Assembly: GCF_018642165.1 (NCBI RefSeq)
Contig: NZ_JAHHZM010000008.1
Location: 62,001-126,000, forward strand
DNA length: 64,000 bases
Source of the DNA: Echinicola shivajiensis
GTDB lineage: Bacteria > Bacteroidota > Bacteroidia > Cytophagales > Cyclobacteriaceae
Reading direction: 5' to 3'
Shown: positions 28,777-37,071 of the stretch, piece after piece
Layout: each line of letters opens with the position of its first letter
How positions within the stretch are numbered: the first letter of the stretch is position 1
The notes under the pieces: generated by a model
Seen by the model: only the letters and a program-made list of their open reading frames with translations
Databases searched by the model: none
Told to the model about the DNA's origin: nothing
Program-made: the position numbers and the translations under genes

Positions 28777-28974
28777 ATGATAAAGCTTAAAACCAATATC
28801 AAATGTGGCTCATGTATAGCCACGGTAAGTCCTAAACTGGATGCATTGCCAAATACAAAATGGGAAGTGGACCTAAGCCATCCTGATAGAATCTTAACCG
28901 CAGAAGGCGAGGCCAACGAAAAAGAAATCAAAGCTGCTTTGGAGTCAGCAGGCTATCAAGGCGAATCGATTTGA
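28777..28974 (+). CDS. Stand-alone heavy-metal-associated domain protein
   Basis: A 65-residue single HMA domain with the metal-binding KCGSCIATV motif (CxxC) and the ferredoxin-like pattern ending ALESAGYQGE. It resembles CopZ-type chaperones, except that the first motif residue before the cysteine pair is K rather than M (NIKCGSC instead of GMxC). It lies 28 bases after copA, so they should be co-transcribed, and it probably hands copper to or from CopA. Confidence 0.9.
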   Translation: MIKLKTNIKCGSCIATVSPKLDALPNTKWEVDLSHPDRILTAEGEANEKEIKAALESAGYQGESI

Positions 28975-29014
28975 TTAATCTTCGGTAACCTTTTGCCAGA
29001 TTTTGTTAGCTTTG

Positions 29015-29057
29015 CGCAAGACAACTGTCCTAATTTATTTTCAACAGTTGTCTTGCG
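29015..29057 (+). terminator. 14-bp inverted repeat after the copper genes
   Basis: CGCAAGACAACTGT and ACAGTTGTCTTGCG form a perfect 14-bp stem with a 15-base loop. No T-run follows, so it is either a terminator of unusual form or another RNA structure. It lies 40 bases after the HMA stop. Confidence 0.5.
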
Positions 29058-29144
29058 TATATTAAATTAGTACCAGTATTTTCATTCAGAAGTCCACCCA
29101 GGTTAATTTCCATAAGGATTTTTTGAAAGTGTAGCACCTAACCA

Positions 29145-30386
29145 ATGATTAATTACGAGCGATTTATATTAGAGAACGGCTTGCAGGTATTGGTCCATGA
29201 GGACCATAGCAGTAAGATGGCGGTTAGTAATATCATTTATAAAGTCGGTTCTAGAAATGAAATCCCTGGGAAAACTGGATTGGCCCATTATTTTGAGCAT
29301 CTGATGTTTGGAGGCTCCAAAAATGTCCCCAGCTTTGATGGTGCCTTGGAAAGGGTAGGTGGTGAGTGCAATGCCTTCACCAATACTGATATAACCAATT
29401 ACTACATCACCTTGCCGGCCACCAATATAGAAACTGCTTTTTGGTTGGAATCGGACAGGATGCTGCAGCTCAACCTGAGCAAAAAAACCATTGAGACCCA
29501 GCGCAAGGTGGTGATCGAGGAATTTAAGCAAAGGTACCTCAATCAACCATATGGAGATGCCATGCACCGCTTGAGACAGCTTTGCTATAAACAACACCCC
29601 TACCAATGGCCTACGATCGGTGTTGAAATTGCCGATATTGAAGGTTTTACAGAAAAGGATATCCGTTCTTTTTACCAGCAACATTATGCACCTGATAATG
29701 CCATACTGGTGGTCGCTGGGGATGTGGACAGCGAAGAGGTCCTGGAAATGGCCAAGAAATGGTTTGGTCCGATCCCTTCATCAGGCAAAAAAGGCCAAAC
29801 TATTCCAACAGAATGTCCCCAAGTAGAAAAAAGAGTACAAACTCATTTTGCTGATGTGCCAACAGATACTTTATACAAGGCCTATCATGTTCCGGGCAGA
29901 CTACAAGAAGGCTATTTAGAGTGTGATTTGATCACTGATATCCTGGGCTTTGGCAGGTCATCCTTACTGGAACAGAAACTGGTTAAAAACACAGATATTT
30001 TTGCTTCCTGTAATGCCTATGTTCTCGGTTCAATTGATCCGGGATTGATGGTCTTTACCGGAAAAATGGAAAAAGGGAAAAGTGCTGAAGAGGCCGAAAA
30101 AATACTGGACGAGGTAGTTCAGGAGTTTATTGAAACGCCTATTTCAACAGAAACCCTGGAAAAGGTCAAAAACCAAGCTGAGGCCATGAAGACCTATGAA
30201 TCCATTCAGCTGATCAACAGGGCCATGAACCTTGCCTACTACACCCAGCTAGGAACCCCTGACCTCTATCAAATAGAATACGATAAGAAAACCAGAATTT
30301 CTGCTGAAGAAATCTCCGCTGCAGCCAAAAAGTTTATCAGAGAGGAAAATGCTTCTGTACTTTACTACAAAAGCAACAAAAGCTGA
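29145..30386 (+). CDS. M16 family zinc peptidase
   Basis: A 413-residue inverzincin-type metallopeptidase. It carries the inverted zinc motif HYFEH (H48, E51, H52 in LAHYFEHLMFGG), with the distal glutamate expected in the conserved TQRKVVIEEFKQRY block. A second, inactive-type M16 domain fills the C-terminal half. All catalytic residues are present. No signal peptide is visible. Family members cut peptides in the cytoplasm or periplasm; the substrate is unknown. It precedes ispF by 62 bases on the same strand. Confidence 0.92.
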   Translation: MINYERFILENGLQVLVHEDHSSKMAVSNIIYKVGSRNEIPGKTGLAHYFEHLMFGGSKNVPSFDGALERVGGECNAFTNTDITNYYITLPATNIETAFWLESDRMLQLNLSKKTIETQRKVVIEEFKQRYLNQPYGDAMHRLRQLCYKQHPYQWPTIGVEIADIEGFTEKDIRSFYQQHYAPDNAILVVAGDVDSEEVLEMAKKWFGPIPSSGKKGQTIPTECPQVEKRVQTHFADVPTDTLYKAYHVPGRLQEGYLECDLITDILGFGRSSLLEQKLVKNTDIFASCNAYVLGSIDPGLMVFTGKMEKGKSAEEAEKILDEVVQEFIETPISTETLEKVKNQAEAMKTYESIQLINRAMNLAYYTQLGTPDLYQIEYDKKTRISAEEISAAAKKFIREENASVLYYKSNKS

Positions 30387-30448
30387 ACCCGGCTTTAGAC
30401 AATAACCTCCATTGACAAAATCTAAAGTAAAAGCATTATCTTCACCGC

Positions 30449-30934
30449 ATGAATAACTTTAGAATTGGATTTGGATATGATGTTCACCAATTGCAGGAAG
30501 GTTATGACTTCTGGCTAGGTGGCATTAAACTAGAACATACCAAAGGAGCCGTAGGGCACTCAGACGCTGATGTATTGATTCATGTGATCTGCGATGCGCT
30601 TCTTGGAGCTGCCAACCTTCGTGATATTGGCTATCATTTTTCAGATCAAGACCCGCAATATAAAGGCATAGACAGTAAGATTTTACTCAAGAAAGTCATG
30701 CAACTTATCCGTAAAGAAGGCTATGAAATCGGCAACCTGGATACCACTGTTTGTCTTCAGCTTCCAAAGGTAAATCCACATATAGACAACATCAAAGCCT
30801 GTTTGTCGGAGGTGATGGAAATCCCAGCCAACAATGTTTCCATCAAAGCCACCACCACTGAAAAATTGGGTTTTGTGGGAAGGCAAGAAGGCGTTTCTGC
30901 CTACTGTGTAGCATTGATTTACAAAAACAACTAA
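30449..30934 (+). CDS. ispF: 2-C-methyl-D-erythritol 2,4-cyclodiphosphate synthase
   Basis: Fifth enzyme of the MEP isoprenoid pathway. The 161-residue trimeric enzyme has the metal-binding DVHQL (D and H at about 10 and 12) and the catalytic GHSDADVLIHVICDALLGA, with the conserved C-terminal TTTEKLGFVGRQEGVSA. Length and motifs are complete. The mnmD gene starts just one base after its stop, so the two are in one transcript even though the pathways are unrelated. Confidence 0.96.
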   Translation: MNNFRIGFGYDVHQLQEGYDFWLGGIKLEHTKGAVGHSDADVLIHVICDALLGAANLRDIGYHFSDQDPQYKGIDSKILLKKVMQLIRKEGYEIGNLDTTVCLQLPKVNPHIDNIKACLSEVMEIPANNVSIKATTTEKLGFVGRQEGVSAYCVALIYKNN

Positions 30935-30935
30935 G

Positions 30936-31619
30936 ATGGACAGAGAAATCAAACTGATAAAAACGGAGGATGGCTCACATTCACTTTATGTGCCCGAATT
31001 GAATGAAACCTACCATTCTTTTCATGGTGCCTATAGAGAATCCATCCATGTTTTCTTTCTCTATGGATTGGACCATTGGTTGATGCACCACCATGGCCAA
31101 CAGCCTGTGCGCATTTTCGAGGTGGGCTTTGGAACTGGGCTGAATGCTTGGTTGGCGCTGGTATGGGCAGAGCAAAACAAGCACCCTATGCTTTATCACA
31201 CCATTGAGCCATTCCCTATTCCAGAAGATATTTATACCAAACTCAATTATACCTCTATTGACGAGGAAATCAGCCATTATAAAGGCTATTTTGAAGAATT
31301 GCATAGGGCAGAATGGGACAAAGGGGATGCTGTCACCCCTTATTTCAATATGAAAAAGGATAAAACTACTTTGGAAGAGGTAAAACTTTATCCTACAGAT
31401 GTGGTCTTCTTTGATGCCTTTGCTCCCAGCAAACAACCTGAGCTATGGTCCAAAGAGCTACTTAAAAAAGTAGTGGATGCCATGAATCCAGGAGGCGTAT
31501 TTGTCACCTATTGTGCAAAAGGCCAACTCAAAAGGGACTTGGCTGAATTGGGACTGCAGGTGGAAACTTTGCCTGGCCCTCCGGGCAAAAAAGAAATGAT
31601 CCGAGGCACTAAGCTGTAA
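30936..31619 (+). CDS. mnmD: tRNA 5-methylaminomethyl-2-thiouridine methyltransferase
   Basis: Methylates the aminomethyl group at wobble U34 of tRNA. The 227-residue protein corresponds to the methyltransferase half of MnmC, without the FAD oxidase half; stand-alone MnmD is normal in this phylum. The SAM-binding motif is in RIFEVGFGTGLNAWLAL, with DVVFFDAFAPSKQPELW as the substrate region and VTYCAKGQLKRDL near the end. Its ATG follows the ispF stop by one base. A long-loop hairpin with a downstream T-run ends the operon. Confidence 0.93.
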   Translation: MDREIKLIKTEDGSHSLYVPELNETYHSFHGAYRESIHVFFLYGLDHWLMHHHGQQPVRIFEVGFGTGLNAWLALVWAEQNKHPMLYHTIEPFPIPEDIYTKLNYTSIDEEISHYKGYFEELHRAEWDKGDAVTPYFNMKKDKTTLEEVKLYPTDVVFFDAFAPSKQPELWSKELLKKVVDAMNPGGVFVTYCAKGQLKRDLAELGLQVETLPGPPGKKEMIRGTKL

Positions 31620-31629
31620 ACAAATTAAG

Positions 31630-31695
31630 ATAGATTGCAGGGATAAGGCCAGGAATAGAATGTGCTAAAATCCCTGCAATCTATTTGACATTTTT
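31630..31695 (+). terminator. Terminator after mnmD
   Basis: ATAGATTGCAGGGAT pairs perfectly with ATCCCTGCAATCTAT (15 bp) around a 25-base loop. A run of six Ts follows within ten bases. Confidence 0.7.
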
Positions 31696-31800
31696 TATTT
31701 CTAAAACTCCATCATGTATATCCGCAAAGACACCAGTAGCTTCTGGATAGTATGATAATCTTTCAAAAAGCACAGGAGAGTCCAGAGAAATAAGGTTTTA

Positions 31801-31847
31801 TTCTGTGCAAATCTGTGAAATCCGTGAGAAACAAATTTACTGGTATG
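31801..31847. repeat. Dispersed repeat, copy A
   Basis: The stretch TTCTGTGCAAATCTGTGAAA, then TCCGTGAGAAACAAATTTAC, is closely matched by a second copy at 56947-56993. Internally it shows a short period of CTGTG-A units. Repeats with this ATCTGTG/ATCCGTG core are known as scattered non-coding elements in Bacteroidota genomes. Confidence 0.55.
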
Positions 31848-32019
31848 ATAACGGATAATCATAAACTCCATTTACTCCATTCCAATATTTTTTCTCCTCT
31901 ACTTTTTAAACAATAATCCGGAATTTCCCTGAAATCCCTACTCATTCTTAGCCTTCTTCTTATCCGCTGATTTATAGTAAGGAACTGTTCATCTTTTTTT
32001 CCAACCAGAACACCCCAAA

Positions 32020-32062
32020 CAATATCAATCAATTGATATTGAGATATATAATACGTATTATA
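32020..32062. promoter_or_regulatory. Two adjacent palindromes, candidate operators upstream of the cupin gene
   Basis: CAATATCAA and TTGATATTG (32020-32041) form a perfect 9-bp inverted repeat with a 4-base spacer. Six bases on, TATAATACGTATTATA (32047-32062) is a perfect 16-base palindrome. Both lie about 150-190 bases before the cupin ATG. Such paired palindromes look like sites for dimeric regulators, but no regulator gene is adjacent. Confidence 0.4.
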
Positions 32063-32212
32063 GTGCTAAAACAACACAAATAATACTTTAGCTTTTTGGT
32101 GACAGCACCTGGAGGGGAAACCAATCCCAGATCTGTAAAATTTCCTGCAATAAACCATACCAAGCATATTCCTACAGGCTGCTTGGTTTATTAACTTTTA
32201 AATTATCATTCT

Positions 32213-32671
32213 ATGAAATCTTTCAATTGGCTGAACAGCATTTTATTTATTATGCTTTTAGCATCTTTCACTGCCTGCGATCCATCAAGCTCATCTAATG
32301 AAAAAGTGGAAGAAAAAGTAACAAGTATCGAGGCAAAACCTACAATCACTAAGGAATATGATATGTCAAAAGCATGTCATATTGTGGGTGCGGATATGTC
32401 CAAGGTATTGGTGGATACACTAGGCGTAGTAATGTATGAATTTACTATGAATCCTGGCGACTCTGTTGCATGGCATGAACATCCTTATCATACCCTCTAT
32501 GTTTTAGAAGGAGGAAAAGCTGCTGTCTATTTTAATGGTGGGGAAAAACAAATAATGGAATTTCCTACTGGCTACGGTATGTTAGGAGAACCACTAGGAG
32601 ATGCTGCGGTTAATATAGGAGATACCCCAATTAAGGTTCTCACCCATGAACTCTACTCTCTAGCACCCTAG
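32213..32671 (+). CDS. Cupin-domain lipoprotein
   Basis: A 152-residue protein with a lipoprotein signal peptide (lipobox LASFTAC, cysteine at about 23) followed by a serine-rich linker. The body is a single small cupin domain: DSVAWHEHPYHTLYVLEGG provides the histidine cluster for a metal ion, and the FPTGYGMLGEP block forms the second half. A periplasmic cupin of this kind could be a small metal-dependent enzyme or a binding protein; nothing distinguishes the two. It is a single gene with its own terminator and unusual palindromes upstream. Confidence 0.85.
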   Translation: MKSFNWLNSILFIMLLASFTACDPSSSSNEKVEEKVTSIEAKPTITKEYDMSKACHIVGADMSKVLVDTLGVVMYEFTMNPGDSVAWHEHPYHTLYVLEGGKAAVYFNGGEKQIMEFPTGYGMLGEPLGDAAVNIGDTPIKVLTHELYSLAP

Positions 32672-32702
32672 TTTTCTTTAATTTTATTTCCGTGTAAATA
32701 CG

Positions 32703-32731
32703 AAATACCCCACATGGGGTATTTTTTTATT
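32703..32731 (+). terminator. Intrinsic terminator after the cupin lipoprotein
   Basis: AAATACCCC and GGGGTATTT form a 9-bp stem on a 4-base loop (ACAT), continuing into a T-run. Confidence 0.9.
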
Positions 32732-32860
32732 TATACCAAATCCTTAGTTTTAGTTTTTATTCCTTTTGGACAGACATAACTTAAACCATTAACTATCAAT
32801 TCTTTTAAGAAATAATCCCATGGCAATGCTATTTAAAGGATTGACCAATAAAAAACAATC

Positions 32861-33286
32861 ATGACCAAGAGCAAACTAATTTTTTTCAGCCTGATCACTT
32901 TAATTTTCACCTCATGTGGCGTTTCCTATTCTGAGAAAAAATCAATAAAGATCAAAGAAAAAACGATCGATGGTTCCAAATACCGCCTCTTTAATCGGCT
33001 CAAATTCAAAAGTGTTAAATTCCATTTTGCGAAGGGATTTATGCTAGAAAATAAAATATCTTTTATTGGATTGGAGAATGACATTCATAAAATCATTGAT
33101 AGATCAGAGTTTGAAAAAAAAGTAGATCTAAACAGCACAGAGTCATTTCAAATTGACAGTGTCTCCTTTGTCGTCAACGAATCAAAGGACAAAGTTGAAT
33201 TATTATATTATTTGAACATTGATGATCAACCAGAATTGGTGACCATGTCCTTGGAGAAGGATAAGGATCAGTGGACTTTGAATTGA
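32861..33286 (+). CDS. Small lipoprotein of unknown function (141 aa)
   Basis: The protein starts MTKSKLIFFSLITLIFTSCG, a lipoprotein signal peptide with the lipidated cysteine at about residue 19. The remaining 120 residues are charged and lysine-rich, with beta-strand patterns such as FQIDSVSFVVNES and KVELLYYLNID. No family is recognised. The next lipoprotein gene begins 51 bases downstream; the two may form a small operon. Confidence 0.75.
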   Translation: MTKSKLIFFSLITLIFTSCGVSYSEKKSIKIKEKTIDGSKYRLFNRLKFKSVKFHFAKGFMLENKISFIGLENDIHKIIDRSEFEKKVDLNSTESFQIDSVSFVVNESKDKVELLYYLNIDDQPELVTMSLEKDKDQWTLN

Positions 33287-33337
33287 TCTTTATATGCTAA
33301 ATCCAAATTCGCTCTTTTCAATCTATAACCCCAAACT

Positions 33338-34060
33338 ATGAAGCCCCTAAAAACCACACTCATTATTTTTTCCTCACTATTGATTTTCTCTTGCCAAGCC
33401 AAAAACCCTCAGCAATTGGAGGAAGGCTACTATCTTTTGGAGAGAATAGTCAAAGAAGGGGACACCACGCTCAAAGATTTGGATATCAATAGCGGGGTAC
33501 TTCAGGTAAAAGGTCAAGATTCCCTCATTTTCGAAGGGAATATGAATATAGGCCAACACTTTTTTGATAATGATCATTTCAAATATCAAATAATAGGAAC
33601 AAGATTAATCCTACAAAACAATAGCTATAAGGAGAAATTTGCCCTTAGCTTTGACAAGGACAGTTTGTTGAGAATTGATATTCATGACAAAACCCAATTA
33701 TACTTTAAACAACTGAAGCTTAATTTGACCGGAAAATATAGTATTGTCAGTTATGAAAAACATCCGCAAGCAAATCTGGATACTATCAGCAAATACCGTG
33801 ATGAATTAACAAAGGGAATAGCTTTTCATTTTAATAAAGACAATACGGTAAATATCAATCCCAAGGTCGTCCAATTCCTTTTGAAACATCCCAATAACAA
33901 GAATGAGGTCTTCGATTATGTCTTGACCAATAACTCTATTGTGTTTGATAATTCGGATTATAGTTTTCTATTGGACTATACCTATGATGGTATCCTCCAT
34001 TTTTTCCCTGAAGACAAGAATTTCAGAAGATTGGACTTTATGAAACACCCTAAGCAATAG
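33338..34060 (+). CDS. Lipoprotein of unknown function (240 aa), lipocalin-like pattern
   Basis: A lipoprotein signal peptide (LLIFSCQA, cysteine at about 19) precedes two beta-rich halves. Each half opens with a strand pattern of the kind seen in small lipocalin-like domains (EEGYYLLERIVKEGDTTLKD, and NLTGKYSIVSYEKHPQ at about 130). The fold is an inference; no binding site can be named. It follows another unknown lipoprotein gene and precedes a broken gene remnant at 34066. Confidence 0.75.
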   Translation: MKPLKTTLIIFSSLLIFSCQAKNPQQLEEGYYLLERIVKEGDTTLKDLDINSGVLQVKGQDSLIFEGNMNIGQHFFDNDHFKYQIIGTRLILQNNSYKEKFALSFDKDSLLRIDIHDKTQLYFKQLKLNLTGKYSIVSYEKHPQANLDTISKYRDELTKGIAFHFNKDNTVNINPKVVQFLLKHPNNKNEVFDYVLTNNSIVFDNSDYSFLLDYTYDGILHFFPEDKNFRRLDFMKHPKQ

Positions 34061-34065
34061 CCTAA

Positions 34066-34262
34066 TTGAAATCCAAGCTTCCGGGAAGATTCAATATCAA
34101 ACTAGCTTCTAAGGGTTCAACAGAAATGAAAGAGCAATTAAGTTCTGTTTATGGGCTGAAATTAGTAAATACCAATGATTCTGTGGAGTTTATCAATATC
34201 GAATTTCAGTAGACCACGATGAACTATTAGAAAAGGCCATTGAAATCATCATGAAGGAATAA
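34066..34262 (+). pseudogene. Frameshifted C-terminal remnant, DUF3738-like
   Basis: The frame from 34066 to a TAG at 34210-34212 reads KLPGRFNIKLASKGSTEMKE, then QLSSVYGLKLVNTNDSVEFI and NIEF. A +1 shift just before the stop continues it as SVDHDELLEKAIEIIMKE to a TAA at 34260-34262. The pattern of a G-[RK]-F-[ND]-x-x-L strand, a QL-x-x-YGL-x-L turn and a final strand resembles the end of DUF3738 (TIGR03435) proteins. No start or N-terminal part is present, so this is a gene fragment with a frameshift. Confidence 0.5.
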
Positions 34263-34274
34263 AATCTTTATAAT

Positions 34275-35822
34275 ATGAAAAGGACAATAGCAGCAATTCT
34301 TTTAGCATTTACCATTTTAAACACTAATCTGGCTTATGCTCAGTTGACCTCCCATGAGATCGATCAATTGGTAGAAGATGCTAGGTCCAAGTTCAATATC
34401 CCGGGAGTAGCGGTGGGCATAGTAAAGGATGGAAAAATCGTACATGCAAAAGGCTATGGCTTTAGTTCATTAGACACGAAAAAGGAAGTAGACCAACACA
34501 CTCAGTTCGCCTTGGCATCGGTTTCCAAAGCCTTTACCACTACTGCTATGGCCATTCTGGTGGATCAAGGAAAAATATCCTGGAAAGACAGGGTCATAGA
34601 TTATATTCCTGAATTCACCATGTATAATGATTATGTCCGTGAGAACTTCATTATTGAAGATCTATTGACCCATCGAAGTGGGCTGGGCCTAGGGGCAGGA
34701 GATCTGATGTTTATCCCTGATGAAAATGATTTCACCATTAATGATATTCTTTCTAGTTTTCAATATTTCAAACCAGTATCAGCTTTCAGGACTCAATATG
34801 ACTATGATAATTTACTTTATATAGTAGCCGGTGAATTGATCAAAAGAGTAAGTGGGCAGTCTTGGGAAGATTTTGTTCAGACCAATATTTTAATACCACT
34901 AGGAATGGACAATTCCTTCTCTTCAATTGCCAATATTCACGACAAAAGTAACCTTGCAGCTCCTCATATAAAAAAGGCTTCTACACTTCAGACCATAGAA
35001 AACTTTAAACGGACAGGAAATGGAGCCGCAGGAGGGATCTTCTCCAATGCAGAAGACTTCTGCCAGTGGATGCTTGTACAACTAAACAAAGGTAGATTCG
35101 GTAGCAATCTGGAAAGGCAATTGTTTACGGAAAAGAGACAAAGAGAAATGTGGAAACCTTATATATCCAATATCACTCAGCCCAGTAAACCTTACTATGT
35201 CAATTTTAATGGCTATGGCCTTGGCTGGGTGCTCAATGATATAAATGGACATTTTATAGCACATCACAGCGGAGGACTACCAGGAATTAGCACACAGACC
35301 ATCCTTGTTCCAGATGTTAATTTAGGTATAGTAGTCTTATCAAATAGCGATATAAGTGTAGAGCCTATTTCCTTTTCAATTTTGGATAATTACCTTGGTT
35401 TACCAGACAATAACTGGGTGGATAAAATACATGAAGGACACGATAAGAACAGTGATGAAACTGAAAAAATCGTCCAAGAAATTTGGGAAACAGTAGCAGT
35501 TGCGGAAAACGAAAAATTAACTCCTGAGAAGCTTATAGGGCTATATGAAGATAAGTGGTTTGGTAAAATCGAGGTATTCAACAATGAAGGTAAACTTTGG
35601 ATAAAATCATATAGATCACCAAAACTTAATGGGCACTTGCAATACTATAAAGAAAATACCTTTGCGGTCAAATGGGAATATCAGGACCTGAACGCTGATG
35701 CTTTCATAACATTTTCTTTAGATAAAACAGGAATGGCACAAAGCATAAAAATGGAGGGCATTTCACCGGATATTGATTTTAGCTTTGATTTTCAGGACCT
35801 CGATATCAAACGCATTGAATGA
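34275..35822 (+). CDS. Secreted serine hydrolase, class C beta-lactamase fold
   Basis: A 515-residue exported hydrolase. The signal peptide ends at LAYAQ (about 23). The serine beta-lactamase domain has the nucleophile motif SxxK (S82-V-S-K85), a YDN element in QYDYDNLLYIVAGE and the third-box HSGGLPG. A C-terminal domain from about residue 400 resembles the DUF3471-type accessory domain. Proteins of this type are usually DD-peptidases or esterases rather than true beta-lactamases. The gene precedes the GT51-like gene by 80 bases, so a cell-wall role is plausible but inferred. Confidence 0.9.
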   Translation: MKRTIAAILLAFTILNTNLAYAQLTSHEIDQLVEDARSKFNIPGVAVGIVKDGKIVHAKGYGFSSLDTKKEVDQHTQFALASVSKAFTTTAMAILVDQGKISWKDRVIDYIPEFTMYNDYVRENFIIEDLLTHRSGLGLGAGDLMFIPDENDFTINDILSSFQYFKPVSAFRTQYDYDNLLYIVAGELIKRVSGQSWEDFVQTNILIPLGMDNSFSSIANIHDKSNLAAPHIKKASTLQTIENFKRTGNGAAGGIFSNAEDFCQWMLVQLNKGRFGSNLERQLFTEKRQREMWKPYISNITQPSKPYYVNFNGYGLGWVLNDINGHFIAHHSGGLPGISTQTILVPDVNLGIVVLSNSDISVEPISFSILDNYLGLPDNNWVDKIHEGHDKNSDETEKIVQEIWETVAVAENEKLTPEKLIGLYEDKWFGKIEVFNNEGKLWIKSYRSPKLNGHLQYYKENTFAVKWEYQDLNADAFITFSLDKTGMAQSIKMEGISPDIDFSFDFQDLDIKRIE

Positions 35823-35902
35823 ATTTAAGTGTGTATGATCATTTCAAAATATTATCAGATGCCTCAAGAATTGGGTTAAATTAAAGAACCTTATACACTA
35901 CA

Positions 35903-36556
35903 ATGAAAAAAATAAAAATTGTCCTGCTCTCACTAGGCATACTATTGACCATAGTTTTTGCCTACTATTTGGTTATCGTAATGGATGCCCGAGCCAAAAC
36001 CCCGGAGATCGTTAGCCGTGCTTTAAGTCCAGACAAAATAAAACTGGAATTATCAGATCTTACAGAAGAACAGCTTGATGCACTCCTCAAAATTCAGGAC
36101 CCCAACTTTTATCATCATAAGGGCTTTGACATCAGTACTCCAGGGGCTGGAGTTACCACCCTAAGCCAAGGTTTGGTAAAGCTTTTTTATTTTGAAAGGT
36201 TCAAACCAGGGATAGCAAAAATCAAACAGAGCTTGATTGCTAGATTTGCATTTGACCCTTTAACTCCAAAAGACACCATACTAAAGCTATTTATCAACCA
36301 TGCCTATATGGGCCAGGGAAATAGGAAAGCAATCTATGGGTTTGAAAATGCTGCCGAATTTTACTTCAATAAACCCTTCAAAGAGCTCAACAATGATGAA
36401 TATCTTGCTTTAATAGCCATGATTCGTGCACCGAACACTTTTCATTTCATCAATAAAAGGGAAGCGAATGATTTAAGAGTTAGTCGAATTAAACGCTACC
36501 TTTCCGGAAATTATACTCCCAAAGACAACGGTGATTTTCTTTACGATCAGGAATAA
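35903..36556 (+). CDS. GT51 transglycosylase-like protein lacking both catalytic glutamates
   Basis: A 217-residue membrane-anchored protein (TM about 5-26) with one peptidoglycan glycosyltransferase (GT51) domain. It aligns with the family: KIQDPNFYHHKGFD (63-76) matches the EDxxFxxHxG motif, TTLSQGLVK (85-93) the STITQQ motif, KIKQSLIARF (106-115) the RKxxE motif, and INHAYMGQGN (131-140) the YLG motif. The two catalytic glutamates are Gln65 and Gln109 here, and the second Gln of the QQ motif is Gly90. It is also short for a monofunctional enzyme. Loss of lipid II polymerase activity is predicted. The gene lies between the serine hydrolase and a DUF3995 gene. Confidence 0.85.
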   Translation: MKKIKIVLLSLGILLTIVFAYYLVIVMDARAKTPEIVSRALSPDKIKLELSDLTEEQLDALLKIQDPNFYHHKGFDISTPGAGVTTLSQGLVKLFYFERFKPGIAKIKQSLIARFAFDPLTPKDTILKLFINHAYMGQGNRKAIYGFENAAEFYFNKPFKELNNDEYLALIAMIRAPNTFHFINKREANDLRVSRIKRYLSGNYTPKDNGDFLYDQE

Positions 36557-36562
36557 ATTTAA

Positions 36563-37003
36563 TTGTCCGAAAAACAACAACCGAGCAGTTTTAAAATATT
36601 AAACCCCTATAACAAAATGTATCTATCCATTTTATTAAGCAGCATCCTATTTGTCTTGGGAATAATTCACTTTAACTGGGTAATGGGTGGCAAATTCGGC
36701 TTTGAAGTATCCTTGCCCACCAATGAAAAGGGAGAAAGGGTATTAAATCCCAAAAAAATTGACAGCGTTGTAGTAGGCTTGGGATTAACTTCCTTTGGAT
36801 TATTCTATCTCATCAAATCTGGATCGATTGAATATAGCTTGCCTGAATGGATCATGAATTATGCTGGCTGGATCCTCCCATTGATATTCCTCTTAAGGGC
36901 AATTGGAGAGTTTAAATATGTGGGATTTTTTAAAAGTGTAAAGGAAACAGACTTTGGAAAAATAGACAGTAAATTCTTCTCTCCACTATGTTTGGTCCTA
37001 TGA
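36563..37003 (+). CDS. DUF3995-like membrane protein
   Basis: A protein of about 146 residues with four hydrophobic segments (about 20-42, 68-86, 97-115, 120-130 and on), including SILFVLGIIHFNWVMGGKFG and SVVVGLGLTSFGLFYLI. The pattern resembles the DUF3995 family of small four-helix membrane proteins; function unknown. The reading frame begins with TTG at 36563. The first ATG is at 36617 and is a good alternative, as it sits directly before the first TM segment. It follows the GT51-like gene by six bases, implying co-transcription. Confidence 0.7.
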   Translation: MSEKQQPSSFKILNPYNKMYLSILLSSILFVLGIIHFNWVMGGKFGFEVSLPTNEKGERVLNPKKIDSVVVGLGLTSFGLFYLIKSGSIEYSLPEWIMNYAGWILPLIFLLRAIGEFKYVGFFKSVKETDFGKIDSKFFSPLCLVL

Positions 37004-37071
37004 ATTTTAGGAATCTTGATCCAGATACTTTAGCCTTAATTACACAAGTCCAAACTAAGCCAATATAGATT

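Larger units (their letters stand above)
31620..32212. other. Intergenic region with terminator, repeat and palindromes
   Basis: This 593-base gap carries the mnmD terminator (31630-31695), one copy of a dispersed repeat (31801-31847), two palindromes upstream of the cupin gene (32020-32062) and a further inverted repeat ACCAAGCA/TGCTTGGT (32159-32187) in the presumed leader. A minus-strand open stretch of about 45 codons around 31870-32000 has no start or recognisable features and is not called. Confidence 0.65.

Noticed and set aside
30936-31619. MnmD as a truncated MnmC
   Set aside because: The stand-alone methyltransferase is the normal form in Bacteroidota, and all motifs are present.
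32063-32212. Riboswitch in the cupin leader (cobalamin or TPP type)
   Set aside because: The leader has inverted repeats, but none of the conserved core sequences of those riboswitches could be found.
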